Assembly (NCBI GenBank): GCA_946407175.1
Contig: CAMJNB010000022.1
Location: 1-9,841 of the forward strand
Origin: an uncultured Selenomonadales bacterium
Lineage (GTDB): Bacteria > Bacillota_C > Negativicutes > Selenomonadales > Selenomonadaceae
Direction: 5' to 3'
Length of the DNA: 9,841 nt
The notes beneath the pieces were generated by a model that searched no databases, was not told where the DNA came from, and saw only the letters and a list, made by a program, of their open reading frames with translations. The stretch's first letter is position 1, and each line of letters opens with the position of its first letter. The translations under genes and the position numbers were made by a program. Positions 1 to 5,854 of the stretch are shown here, piece by piece.

Positions 1-152
1 ATGAAAGTATACCGGAGGAAGTCATAGCGGTGATAGTGGCGGCAATAGCACGGTGCGGCATAAGCGGCGAAGTTAAGGCGGTGCGTATGGTTGACCGCGA
101 CAATGCGGCGTGGAAGAGTCAAGCACGCTCGAATATCGGCAGTAGTAGATAG
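1..152 (+). CDS. C-terminal fragment of a small Na+-pump decarboxylase subunit (OadG/MmdD/MmdE-like), partial
   Basis: An open frame enters from the left edge (first full codon at 3) and ends with TAG at 150-152, giving 49 visible residues. The segment starts ESIPEEVIAVIVAAIA and continues through VKAVRMVDRDNAAWKSQAR. A short helix of the type 'I-x-EVIAVIxAAIA', then a basic stretch and an 'AWxxxxR' ending, is the layout I associate with the C-terminal tail of MmdD or the tiny MmdE subunit of methylmalonyl-CoA decarboxylase and relatives. Those small subunits hold the Na+-pumping decarboxylase complex together at the membrane. The position directly upstream of the beta subunit gene supports this. 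The true start lies outside the window. The assignment rests on pattern memory and gene context; a hypothetical protein of the same operon is the alternative. Confidence 0.55.
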   Translation, partial: ESIPEEVIAVIVAAIARCGISGEVKAVRMVDRDNAAWKSQARSNIGSSR

Positions 153-192
153 ATCGATAGTTGATAGATCGATAGTTGATAGATCGATAGTA
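148..192. repeat. Tandem repeat, three copies of a 15-bp unit (GATAGATCGATAGTT)
   Basis: Units run 148-162, 163-177 and 178-192; the third ends TA instead of TT. The first copy overlaps the TAG stop codon of the upstream gene. In that gene's frame each repeat junction carries further stops (TGA TAG). Every unit contains GATC and the palindrome ATCGAT. It lies in the 94-bp spacer before the decarboxylase beta subunit. Confidence 0.93.
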
Positions 193-204
193 AACTAGCT
201 AACT

Positions 205-228
205 AGAGATCTAGAGATCTAGCGATCT
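205..228. repeat. Tandem repeat, three 8-bp units (AGAGATCT, AGAGATCT, AGCGATCT)
   Basis: This second short array follows the 15-bp array after the 12-bp linker ACTAGCTAACTA-like stretch at 193-204. The third copy differs by one base. Together the two arrays hold six GATC sites (152, 167, 182, 208, 216, 224) and four CTAG sites (195, 203, 211, 219) within about 76 bp. The array ends three bases before the ribosome binding site of the next gene. Confidence 0.9.
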
Positions 229-231
229 AAC

Positions 232-238
232 AAAGGAG
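232..238 (+). promoter_or_regulatory. Ribosome binding site that fixes a TTG start at 247
   Basis: AAAGGAG at 232-238 is followed by 8 bases and then TTG at 247. The in-frame GTG at 238-240 overlaps this Shine-Dalgarno sequence and so is unlikely to be the start codon. Confidence 0.8.
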
Positions 239-246
239 TGACGAAT

Positions 247-1380
247 TTGGAATTTCTTGATGCATTCAGCGTATCCTTGCAGTCAGTCTGGAATGACAGC
301 GGCTTTTCATCTTTCACCGTCGGCAACGGCATAATGATTTTAGTAGGTCTCATACTTTTGTACATGGCATTTGTAAAAGAATTTGAGCCGCTCTTACTCG
401 GCCCCATTGCATTCGGCTGTATCCTTGCTAACTTCCCGAATACAGATTTTTTCGGCGAAGAAATGAACGTAATGAAGGCAATTAACTTCGGCATCACGTA
501 CGAAATTTTTCCGCCGTTAATCTTTCTCGGTATCGGCGCAATGACGGACTTCGGTCCCCTGCTTGCACGTCCATGGACATTGCTTTTAGGTGCGGCGGCA
601 CAGATCGGCGTATTCGTGGCATTGGCAGGAGCGATGATTGTAGGCTTTGACATAAAGGAAGCGGCGGCAATAGGCATTATCGGCGGCGCTGACGGTCCTA
701 CGTCGATTTACCTTTCAATCAAGCTTGCACCGCACTTACTCGGCGCTATCGCGGTCGCGGCTTATACCTATATGTCATTGGTACCGATGATTCAACCGCC
801 GATTATGAAACTTTTAACCAGCCAAAAAGAACGTGAAGTCGTTATGACGGAGTTAAGAGAAGTCACGAAGTTTGAGCGCGTAGTATTTCCGATTGTCTCA
901 ACGATTTTCATAAGCTTACTTCTGCCGCCTATCACGGCGCTTTTGGGTATGTTAATGCTCGGCAACTTATTCCGCGAATCCGGCGTAACGGACAGACTTA
1001 GTGACACGGCGCAAAATTCACTTTGCAACATTGTCACGATATTTTTGGCAACTGGTACCGGTATGACAATGAACGCGAAAGACTTCCTTGTACCGGAAAC
1101 GCTTTTGATAATTTGCTTGGGACTTATCGCGTTTATGGGCGGCACGGCAGGCGGCGTACTTTTGGGAAAAGTTATGTGTCGTGCTACCGGCTGGAAAATT
1201 AATCCGCTTATCGGTTCGGCAGGCGTCTCTGCAGTACCTATGGCGGCGCGTGTTTCGCAGTTGGTAGGTATGAAGGCTAAACCCGGCAATTACCTTTTAA
1301 TGCACGCAATGGGACCGAATGTCGCCGGCGTTATCGGTACGGCGGTTGCGGCAGGTACCATGCTTGCAATGTTGAAATGA
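247..1380 (+). CDS. Sodium ion-translocating decarboxylase, beta subunit
   Basis: This integral membrane subunit takes the carboxyl group from carboxybiotin, releases CO2, and couples the reaction to Na+ export. The product is about 377 residues and mostly hydrophobic, with many membrane segments, close to the usual MmdB/GcdB length. Diagnostic stretches are the GGADGPTS segment near residues 146-153, whose Asp149 corresponds to the essential Asp of the re-entrant region in OadB, and the NPLIGSAGVSAVPMAARV block near 319-336 followed by GPNVAGVIGTA near 356-366, the conserved C-terminal Na+/H+ binding region. The start is set by AAAGGAG at 232. A small decarboxylase subunit precedes it. The sequence does not let me decide whether the substrate is methylmalonyl-CoA, oxaloacetate or glutaconyl-CoA. 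The alpha and biotin-carrier genes would lie upstream, outside the window. Downstream, 1381-1483 is AT-rich with no clear terminator or promoter. Confidence 0.95.
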   Translation: MEFLDAFSVSLQSVWNDSGFSSFTVGNGIMILVGLILLYMAFVKEFEPLLLGPIAFGCILANFPNTDFFGEEMNVMKAINFGITYEIFPPLIFLGIGAMTDFGPLLARPWTLLLGAAAQIGVFVALAGAMIVGFDIKEAAAIGIIGGADGPTSIYLSIKLAPHLLGAIAVAAYTYMSLVPMIQPPIMKLLTSQKEREVVMTELREVTKFERVVFPIVSTIFISLLLPPITALLGMLMLGNLFRESGVTDRLSDTAQNSLCNIVTIFLATGTGMTMNAKDFLVPETLLIICLGLIAFMGGTAGGVLLGKVMCRATGWKINPLIGSAGVSAVPMAARVSQLVGMKAKPGNYLLMHAMGPNVAGVIGTAVAAGTMLAMLK

Positions 1381-1483
1381 TTTAAGGTAAAATTACAAGG
1401 TAAAGAAATTTAAATTTTAGATTTAAGGTTTTAAGGGTTAAATTTTTTGGTTGTATTAAAAAATTTTTTAGGGAGGAGTTTTC

Positions 1484-2005
1484 ATGGATAAGGCAATAAT
1501 CGTCATAGATATGCAAAACGATTTTGTCTTCGGTGAACTAAGCACGGATGAAGCAAGAGCTATTATTCCGCGTCTCGTCGAAAAGTTGGAAAAGGTCGTC
1601 GTCGAAAAATCTGCGGACTTAATCTTCACGCAAGACACTCATAAAGACGATTATCTTTCGACGCAGGAAGGACGTAATTTGCCGATAGTTCACGGTATCA
1701 AAAACAGTGAAGGCTGGGAAATTATTTCCGACTTGAAAAGGTTCACACCGTATGCAAAGGCGGTTATCGAGAAAAAAACTTTCGGTTCGACGCGCCTGCC
1801 TTCATTAATCAAGCCGTACAAGGAAGTTGAATTTGTCGGCGTTTGTACCGATATCTGCATAATTTCCAACGCGCTTTTGGTCAAGGCGTTTTATCCGGAA
1901 TTGCTTGTCAGCGTCGATTCAAAATGTTGCGCGGGTACTACGCCGGAATCTCACGACATTGCACTCACCGCGATGAAAAATTGTCAGTGCAAAATCTATG
2001 ATTAG
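1484..2005 (+). CDS. Cysteine hydrolase of the isochorismatase/nicotinamidase superfamily, probably nicotinamidase
   Basis: A 173-residue cytosolic hydrolase. The superfamily triad is visible: Asp9 in VIDMQNDF, Lys98 in EKKTFGS, and nucleophile Cys121 in FVGVCTDICIISNA. TQDTH at residues 49-53 (Asp51, His53) with His70 matches the metal-binding site of PncA-type nicotinamidases, and HGIKNSEGWEI resembles the PncA loop ending in GW-E. A PncA would hydrolyse nicotinamide to nicotinate and ammonia for NAD+ salvage. The family is broad and other amidases share the fold, so the substrate is an inference. A strong site, GGGAGGAG at 1471-1478, lies 5 bases before ATG. The gene sits 103 bp after the decarboxylase gene, so it may be a separate unit or read-through. 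The next gene begins 9 bases after its stop. Confidence 0.87.
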   Translation: MDKAIIVIDMQNDFVFGELSTDEARAIIPRLVEKLEKVVVEKSADLIFTQDTHKDDYLSTQEGRNLPIVHGIKNSEGWEIISDLKRFTPYAKAVIEKKTFGSTRLPSLIKPYKEVEFVGVCTDICIISNALLVKAFYPELLVSVDSKCCAGTTPESHDIALTAMKNCQCKIYD

Positions 2006-2014
2006 GAAAAATTT

Positions 2015-2347
2015 ATGTCAACCAAGTACAGAAAAATTTTAAAAAAACTTCAGCCGAAAGAGAAAAAGCCGAAGGAAAAGCCGGAGAAGGTCGGCAAGGA
2101 TTATTTTTTGATAGTCATAATGATGGTGACTATCGTGTTTATGATTCTCGGCTGGCCGTACTTTGAGACACTGAATCGCGGGCTTTACTTGACACTGACT
2201 TTGGCGCTGGTTACCACGTACATTCGCCGTCACGCAAAACTTACTGAAAAGCAGGATTATTGGGTTGAAAAGGTCAGTCAAATTTCTATCGGCATATCGA
2301 TAGTATTTTTCGCGATATTGGCTTACTATCAACATTTCGCTGATTAA
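2015..2347 (+). CDS. Small membrane protein of unknown function, 110 residues
   Basis: I do not recognise a family. The first 28 residues are highly basic and Lys/Pro-rich (LKKLQPKEKKPKEKPEK). They are followed by a hydrophobic segment at about 29-48, a second at about 56-70, a short charged loop (RRHAKLTEKQDYW), and a third at about 88-105. This suggests three membrane spans with a cytoplasmic basic tail. ATG at 2015 is 9 bases after the stop of the hydrolase gene, and the only visible ribosome binding site (AGGAAAA, from 2004) overlaps that stop, which points to translational coupling. An intrinsic terminator follows within 20 bases, so this is the last gene of the run. Coding potential is supported by consistent hydrophobic segments and the spacing; function is open. 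Confidence 0.75.
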   Translation: MSTKYRKILKKLQPKEKKPKEKPEKVGKDYFLIVIMMVTIVFMILGWPYFETLNRGLYLTLTLALVTTYIRRHAKLTEKQDYWVEKVSQISIGISIVFFAILAYYQHFAD

Positions 2348-2363
2348 AAAAATTTCCATACTC

Positions 2364-2396
2364 AAGCCGTCTGATAAAGCGTCGGGCGGCTTTTTT
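2364..2396 (+). terminator. Rho-independent terminator of the + strand run
   Basis: The left arm AAGCCGTCTGA (2364-2374) pairs with TCGGGCGGCTT (2382-2392), with two G-U pairs and a loop of about 7 bases. The T-run at 2391-2396 overlaps the end of the right arm. It lies 17 bases after the stop of the small membrane protein gene. Confidence 0.9.
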
Positions 2397-2401
2397 GTTG
2401 C

Positions 2402-2425
2402 AAAAAAAAATAGCCTTTAGCTATT
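2402..2425 (-). terminator. Probable rho-independent terminator of the whiA cluster
   Basis: Read on the - strand, AATAGC-TAAAG-GCTATT (2425 down to 2409) is a 6-bp stem with a 5-base loop, followed by an uninterrupted run of T (complement of A2402-2410). The stem is short and AT-rich but the T-run is long. One arm is supplied by the heptad repeat array. It lies about 35 bases past the whiA stop and back to back with the + strand terminator. Confidence 0.65.
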
Positions 2426-2465
2426 AGCTATTAGCTATTAGCTTTTGATTCCTACTTTCTACTTT
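2415..2465. repeat. Composite heptad array 1 (NNTTAGC units, then CTACTTT units)
   Basis: Four 7-bp units ending TTAGC occupy 2415-2442 (CTTTAGC, then TATTAGC three times). After a 9-base interruption, CTACTTT occurs twice at 2452-2465. The second CTACTTT contains the complement of the whiA stop codon (2459-2461) and the preceding Lys codon. The same two-part design in the same orientation recurs at 7835-7887. Confidence 0.88.
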
Positions 2466-3355
2466 CTCTTCCCTCTTATCATTGCCGCCAAGTCGCGAAC
2501 AATTTTCATACGGTACAAAAAGCCTTGCTTGCTAATGGACAACTTTTCGGCAAGCTCGGCGGCAGTATCTTCAGGGTATTCAAGCCTCGTATACATTGTG
2601 TCAAGCAAATTGTCATCGAGATTTATTTTGTGCGAAAGTACAAGGTCAATGTCGGCAATTTGTCTCTGCGCGGCGGCAACGGATTTATTCAAGTTGGCAG
2701 TTTCGCAGTTTACAATGCGATTAACCATAGCGCGAACCTCTTTAATGTTGCGTGCCACTTCAAAACGTTCAAGCGCCTTGTCAGCGCCGATAATGCCTAA
2801 AAAATCGCAAATCGCGTCGCCTTCTTTAAGGTAAACTACAAAAACGCCTTTGCGCTCGTAATAGCCGACGTTTATGTCGAATACGCGAAAAACTTTCTGC
2901 GTGAAGGCGGCGGCATATTCTTTTGCAAAGGCAATTTCAAGGTGGTTGATTTTTTCCGGACGATTGACACTGCCGCCTGCAAGAAAGGCGCCGCGCAGGT
3001 ACGCAACGCTTAAAATCGGTCGCTCGATAAATTCTTCTGAATAAAGCTCGTTGAAAAGAGTTTCGGTCTGCGCCGTCAAAAAAACTCTTACGACGTACTT
3101 CATGGTTTTTTTCAAAAATTTTCGGCGTACTGCGGCAACTTCAATCTTGGCGTCGGTGAAAATTTTTTTAATAAGCGTGATAACTTTTCGCGTAACGGCG
3201 GCGTTAGAGTTTGCCAAATCTGCGCGTCCTTCTACCATGCCTAAACCGGTACCCAACATTGCGGCAAGCTCCGCACGCAAAAGTTTTTCACCAGCCGGAA
3301 GAATATGCGCCAATTCATTTTTTGTTTCGTACGTGTAGGAAGGCGGACGCGCCAT
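2459..3355 (-). CDS. whiA: DNA-binding protein WhiA
   Basis: A 298-residue regulator with an N-terminal LAGLIDADG-like domain and a C-terminal helix-turn-helix. WhiA acts in sporulation in Streptomyces and in cell division and chromosome segregation in Bacillus. Recognisable stretches are YTYETKNELAHI at the N-terminus, YLRGAFLAGGSVNRP near 119-133, NHLEIAF just after it, NCETANLNKSVAAAQRQI near 216-233, and the C-terminal helix-turn-helix region near 258-290. ATG at 3355 is preferred: GAGG at 3367-3364 lies 8 bases upstream. The GTG at 3364, which would add three residues, overlaps that site. The gene follows the Tad protein gene by 33 bp on the same strand and is probably cotranscribed. The usual whiA neighbours rapZ (yvcJ) and yvcK are absent here. 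Its first 128 bp have a second copy at 5697-5824. Confidence 0.95.
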   Translation of the reverse strand: MARPPSYTYETKNELAHILPAGEKLLRAELAAMLGTGLGMVEGRADLANSNAAVTRKVITLIKKIFTDAKIEVAAVRRKFLKKTMKYVVRVFLTAQTETLFNELYSEEFIERPILSVAYLRGAFLAGGSVNRPEKINHLEIAFAKEYAAAFTQKVFRVFDINVGYYERKGVFVVYLKEGDAICDFLGIIGADKALERFEVARNIKEVRAMVNRIVNCETANLNKSVAAAQRQIADIDLVLSHKINLDDNLLDTMYTRLEYPEDTAAELAEKLSISKQGFLYRMKIVRDLAAMIRGKRK

Positions 3356-3367
3356 GAAAATCACCTC
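3228..3367 (-). repeat. Direct repeat, copy A (5' end and ribosome binding site of intact whiA)
   Basis: This 140-bp segment aligns without gaps to 5697-5836. By hand count there are 8 mismatches, all in the first 64 bp of the + strand copy. The last 76 bp (3292-3367 against 5761-5836) are identical. The two copies are 2,469 bp apart in the same orientation. Confidence 0.93.
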
Positions 3368-3388
3368 GCTAAAAATTTTATATTTTTA

Positions 3389-5317
3389 TTAACTTTTGGG
3401 ATAAGCGCTGACACCGGTATAAGTTACCGAGTCACTGAATAACATGTTGTATGCGGACTCTTCAGCAACATGATAACCGTGCGTAGAGAAATCTGTCCTG
3501 CCGAAATTATCGTAAGTACCGTATTTTCTCGGATAATTGTCAGGGTATTTGTATTGAACATTGCCGTAGTCATCAACTAACATGTCAATGCCGTTTTCGG
3601 TAATCGCGTTGTACTTTGAGTTTTCATTAACATCAAGTAATTCCCAATATTCTTTGGCGACGATAAAACCTTGAAATTGATCCCTAGCTTTTCCAAGTAC
3701 GACAACAGGACTGTTCGGTGCAAAAATAATTCCGCGAAAAGGTACATTGAGATTTACAATAACAGGTTTTGAATCACGAATAGGATTGGTTAAATCATAC
3801 CTTTCAGGACCGTCATAAAAGAAAATCATGGGGCGATATTTATAGCGCGTTTCTTGTACCTGCTTGCCGTCTGTTTCTACGGTAACAGTTTCTGTTCCGG
3901 TATTCGATTGCTTAACATTTATTATAATCTGTCTGACGGAGTTAAATTGTTGAGTATTCCAGCCGGGAAGCCATCTAAAATAAAGCATTGGTTCACTTTC
4001 AATACGCACCCATAAAACGTCTGGATATTCTGTATCGGGTTTATCGGTATACCCCTTGTTTTTGTAGTAGCTATCCGGAACATATGAACGCACTCTGTAA
4101 GGATTTTCAATGTTTATGGTGTTGTGTATGCGCAACCGCTTAACTTTTTCTAACTCTTTACCCGTAATTGTTTGAGGGTCAAAATTTTTTTCTGTTACTC
4201 CTGTTGGATAACCTAAAGGCAAGTCCCAATCTTCCGAAATGTATTTGCTATATTTTTCAACCTGTATATCTTGCTTAAAGTCTATGTTTAACGAATCCAC
4301 TCTTTGCCACTCATAGGGATCGCCATCAGGTGAACACGTGTAACTTTGGAGATTAAAAGTGTTTATGGCGGCACTAGTTTTAACTGCACTTGTCTTTATC
4401 TTGCCGTCTTCGCTGTCAGCTCTTATAGTTACTGTTTCCGTTCTATACAAAGAGTTTTCTTTGTAATGGTTTTTCTTATCTTGAAAGTGATTCCAAGCAC
4501 CGGCATATATGCCATGTTCGAGGTTCGTCATGTATTTTTCAAGAGCACTTGTATTGTCCTTTTCTTTTGCCTGTCTGTATCGGTTTTGAATTTCCCAGTT
4601 ACCTATGATGACGTTTTCATTTTTTAGCGTTTTCAATTTTTGGGTATCTTCTTCATCTAAGACTTGTTCAGGGGGAGGATTTGAAGGTTCTTCATTTTTT
4701 GGTTTGCCGTCATCTTCTATCATTTCGACGGATAACTTTGCAACGGCTGTAGCTTGGGCGTCCATAGGATCAAACCAGCCCGGCATCATAAAATGCGAAA
4801 TTTCTTCGCTAAGTGTTACGTGATAGTAATAATTGTCGTCGTCTTTAAAAAGCTTTTCTGTAGGTGTAACAGTTTTATTTGTCCAAGAATTGGTTATAGT
4901 ACTTGCGACTACGTTTTCTGTAGTTTCGGCGGCGTCTGCCGATTCACCGATATTGGATAAATTTTTGTTGGCGTATTCTGCGGCAGAGGTGTTGGCGGCG
5001 TCGAGATTAATTGTGGAATCGGTTTCACCGGCATATTCATTGTCATTGACGAGCAAAATTTTCTTGACGTTTGGAATGGTTTTATCTGCTTTACTGTCAT
5101 CATAATTGGCAAGAGTATTTGCACCGGCAATGGCAGCCGCGTCCGCCGCATTTTGAAGGCGTGAAACATTTAGATAGTACCAGCCCATATCCACGCCTAC
5201 GCAGACGAACATAAAAAGTAGCGGGAAGACTATGGCATAAAAAGCCAGAGCTTGACCGCGTTGATTAAAATTTTTTTTGCACTTATAAATAGATTTAAAA
5301 CCTTTGTGATTACTCAC
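3389..5317 (-). CDS. Tad domain (TadE/TadG-like) surface protein, paralog 1
   Basis: A 642-residue protein with a positively charged N-terminus, one membrane segment at about 23-45, and the Tad signature: GQALAFYAIVFPLLF leading to VGVDMGWYYL, then SRLQNAADAAAIAGANTL to about residue 69. This resembles putative Flp pilus-assembly TadE/G-like proteins, so the remainder should lie outside the cytoplasmic membrane. A Pro/Glu-rich linker (about 206-220) separates an N-terminal globular part from a long Tyr/Asn-rich C-terminal part. Shared with paralog 2 are LWVRIESEPM, YDGPERYD, PVIVNLNVPFRGIIFAPNS (519-537), FQGFIVAKEY and the ending ITENGIDMLVDDYGNVQY with YDNFGRTDFSTHGY. I see no von Willebrand MIDAS motif (DxSxS), unlike many TadG proteins. 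GTG at 5317 has AAGGTGA about 7 bases upstream. No other tad genes are in the window, so a pilus role is unproven. Confidence 0.87.
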   Translation of the reverse strand: MSNHKGFKSIYKCKKNFNQRGQALAFYAIVFPLLFMFVCVGVDMGWYYLNVSRLQNAADAAAIAGANTLANYDDSKADKTIPNVKKILLVNDNEYAGETDSTINLDAANTSAAEYANKNLSNIGESADAAETTENVVASTITNSWTNKTVTPTEKLFKDDDNYYYHVTLSEEISHFMMPGWFDPMDAQATAVAKLSVEMIEDDGKPKNEEPSNPPPEQVLDEEDTQKLKTLKNENVIIGNWEIQNRYRQAKEKDNTSALEKYMTNLEHGIYAGAWNHFQDKKNHYKENSLYRTETVTIRADSEDGKIKTSAVKTSAAINTFNLQSYTCSPDGDPYEWQRVDSLNIDFKQDIQVEKYSKYISEDWDLPLGYPTGVTEKNFDPQTITGKELEKVKRLRIHNTINIENPYRVRSYVPDSYYKNKGYTDKPDTEYPDVLWVRIESEPMLYFRWLPGWNTQQFNSVRQIIINVKQSNTGTETVTVETDGKQVQETRYKYRPMIFFYDGPERYDLTNPIRDSKPVIVNLNVPFRGIIFAPNSPVVVLGKARDQFQGFIVAKEYWELLDVNENSKYNAITENGIDMLVDDYGNVQYKYPDNYPRKYGTYDNFGRTDFSTHGYHVAEESAYNMLFSDSVTYTGVSAYPKS

Positions 5318-5486
5318 CTATTATTCACCTTGATTTAAAAGAATGTTTTTGTCTCTTTCAGCAACGTTTTAATGTAGAAAATATTTTCACATCGCACTGA
5401 AAAAGAATTTCTGATTTAATTAAGTTCATCATCTCCCTTATAAATTTAGCGACGTCTGATAAATTTGAAATGTCGTAGCGTTAAAA

Positions 5487-5696
5487 TTAATTTTCAGCTA
5501 TTACCATTAAATTGTACTGGGCAGTTTGCGGTATCTTGTACTTATGCGTGGTGAAATGCGTCCTGCCGAAAGTGTCATAGGTGCCGTTGTAGTAATTGCG
5601 CGGCGTTTTTGAATTGGCGTCCTCCATATATTGAACATTGCCGTAGTCGTCGACGTACATTTCAATTCCGTTGTCGGGATTGATAATTTTTGTATA
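5487..5696 (-). pseudogene. Orphan C-terminal fragment of a third Tad paralog
   Basis: Read from 5696 to TAA at 5487, 69 codons match the C-termini of both Tad paralogs: YTKIINPDNGIEMYVDDYG, then NVQYMED, TYDTFGRTHFTTHKY, QYNLMVIAEN. Paralog 2 has the equivalents YTKITENGIEMYVDNYGNVQY and YDNFGRTDFTTHGY. It has no start codon, N-terminal anchor or ribosome binding site of its own. Its upstream end joins directly to a whiA fragment in another frame. It is therefore a remnant, or possibly a silent cassette. Paralog 1 starts 169 bp further on; that gap is AT-rich with no feature I can defend. Confidence 0.87.
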
Positions 5697-5824
5697 CCTT
5701 CGACAATGCCTAAGCCGGTACCCAACATTGAGGCAAGTTCCGTGCGCAAAAGTTTTTCATCAGCCGGAAGAATATGCGCCAATTCATTTTTTGTTTCGTA
5801 CGTGTAGGAAGGCGGACGCGCCAT
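5697..5824 (-). pseudogene. Truncated duplicate of the whiA 5' end (about 42 codons)
   Basis: From ATG at 5824 this encodes MARPPSYTYETKNELAHIL and on to LGTGLGIVEG, the same as the WhiA N-terminus except for four substitutions (G to D, A to T, A to S, M to I). Homology stops at 5697, where the Tad remnant begins in another frame. Translation from the retained start would give 42 WhiA residues, then about 63 residues of out-of-frame Tad sequence, ending at 5507: a 105-residue chimera with no intact domain. The ribosome binding site is retained (GAGG, 8 bases upstream). The distance from the preceding Tad stop (30 bp) is close to that at the intact pair (33 bp), so the copy arose as part of a Tad-whiA junction. 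Confidence 0.93.
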
Positions 5825-5836
5825 GAAAATCACCTC
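5697..5836 (-). repeat. Direct repeat, copy B (5' end and ribosome binding site of broken whiA)
   Basis: Partner of 3228-3367: 140 bp without gaps, 8 mismatches by hand count, and a perfect 76-bp run at 5761-5836. Recombination with copy A would delete or duplicate a 2,469-bp unit carrying the Tad remnant and paralog 1. Confidence 0.93.
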
Positions 5837-5854
5837 ACTAAAATTTTTACCGTG

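Noticed and set aside
219..677. Antisense open frame opposite the decarboxylase beta gene, and similar long antisense frames opposite mreB and the Tad genes
   Set aside because: They have no ribosome binding sites and their composition is what the complement of the real gene predicts.
1381..1483. Promoter or terminator between the decarboxylase and hydrolase genes
   Set aside because: Only AT-rich sequence with several AAGGT/AAGGG words; no stable stem with a T-run and no good -35/-10 pair.
3353..3364. GTG at 3364 as the whiA start
   Set aside because: It overlaps the GAGG ribosome binding site of the better placed ATG at 3355.
5335..5433. 32-codon - strand ORF between the Tad remnant and paralog 1, after AAGGGAG
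   Set aside because: The purine-rich site touches the ATG pair with 0-3 bases of spacing, and the encoded sequence shows no pattern I recognise.
5318..5486. Riboswitch or promoter before Tad paralog 1
   Set aside because: The stretch is AT-rich, but I could not recognise a conserved aptamer core or a convincing -35/-10 pair.
5507..5824. 105-residue open frame starting like WhiA as a genuine small gene
   Set aside because: Only the first 42 codons are WhiA. The rest is a Tad coding sequence read in the wrong frame, so this is a chimeric pseudogene product.
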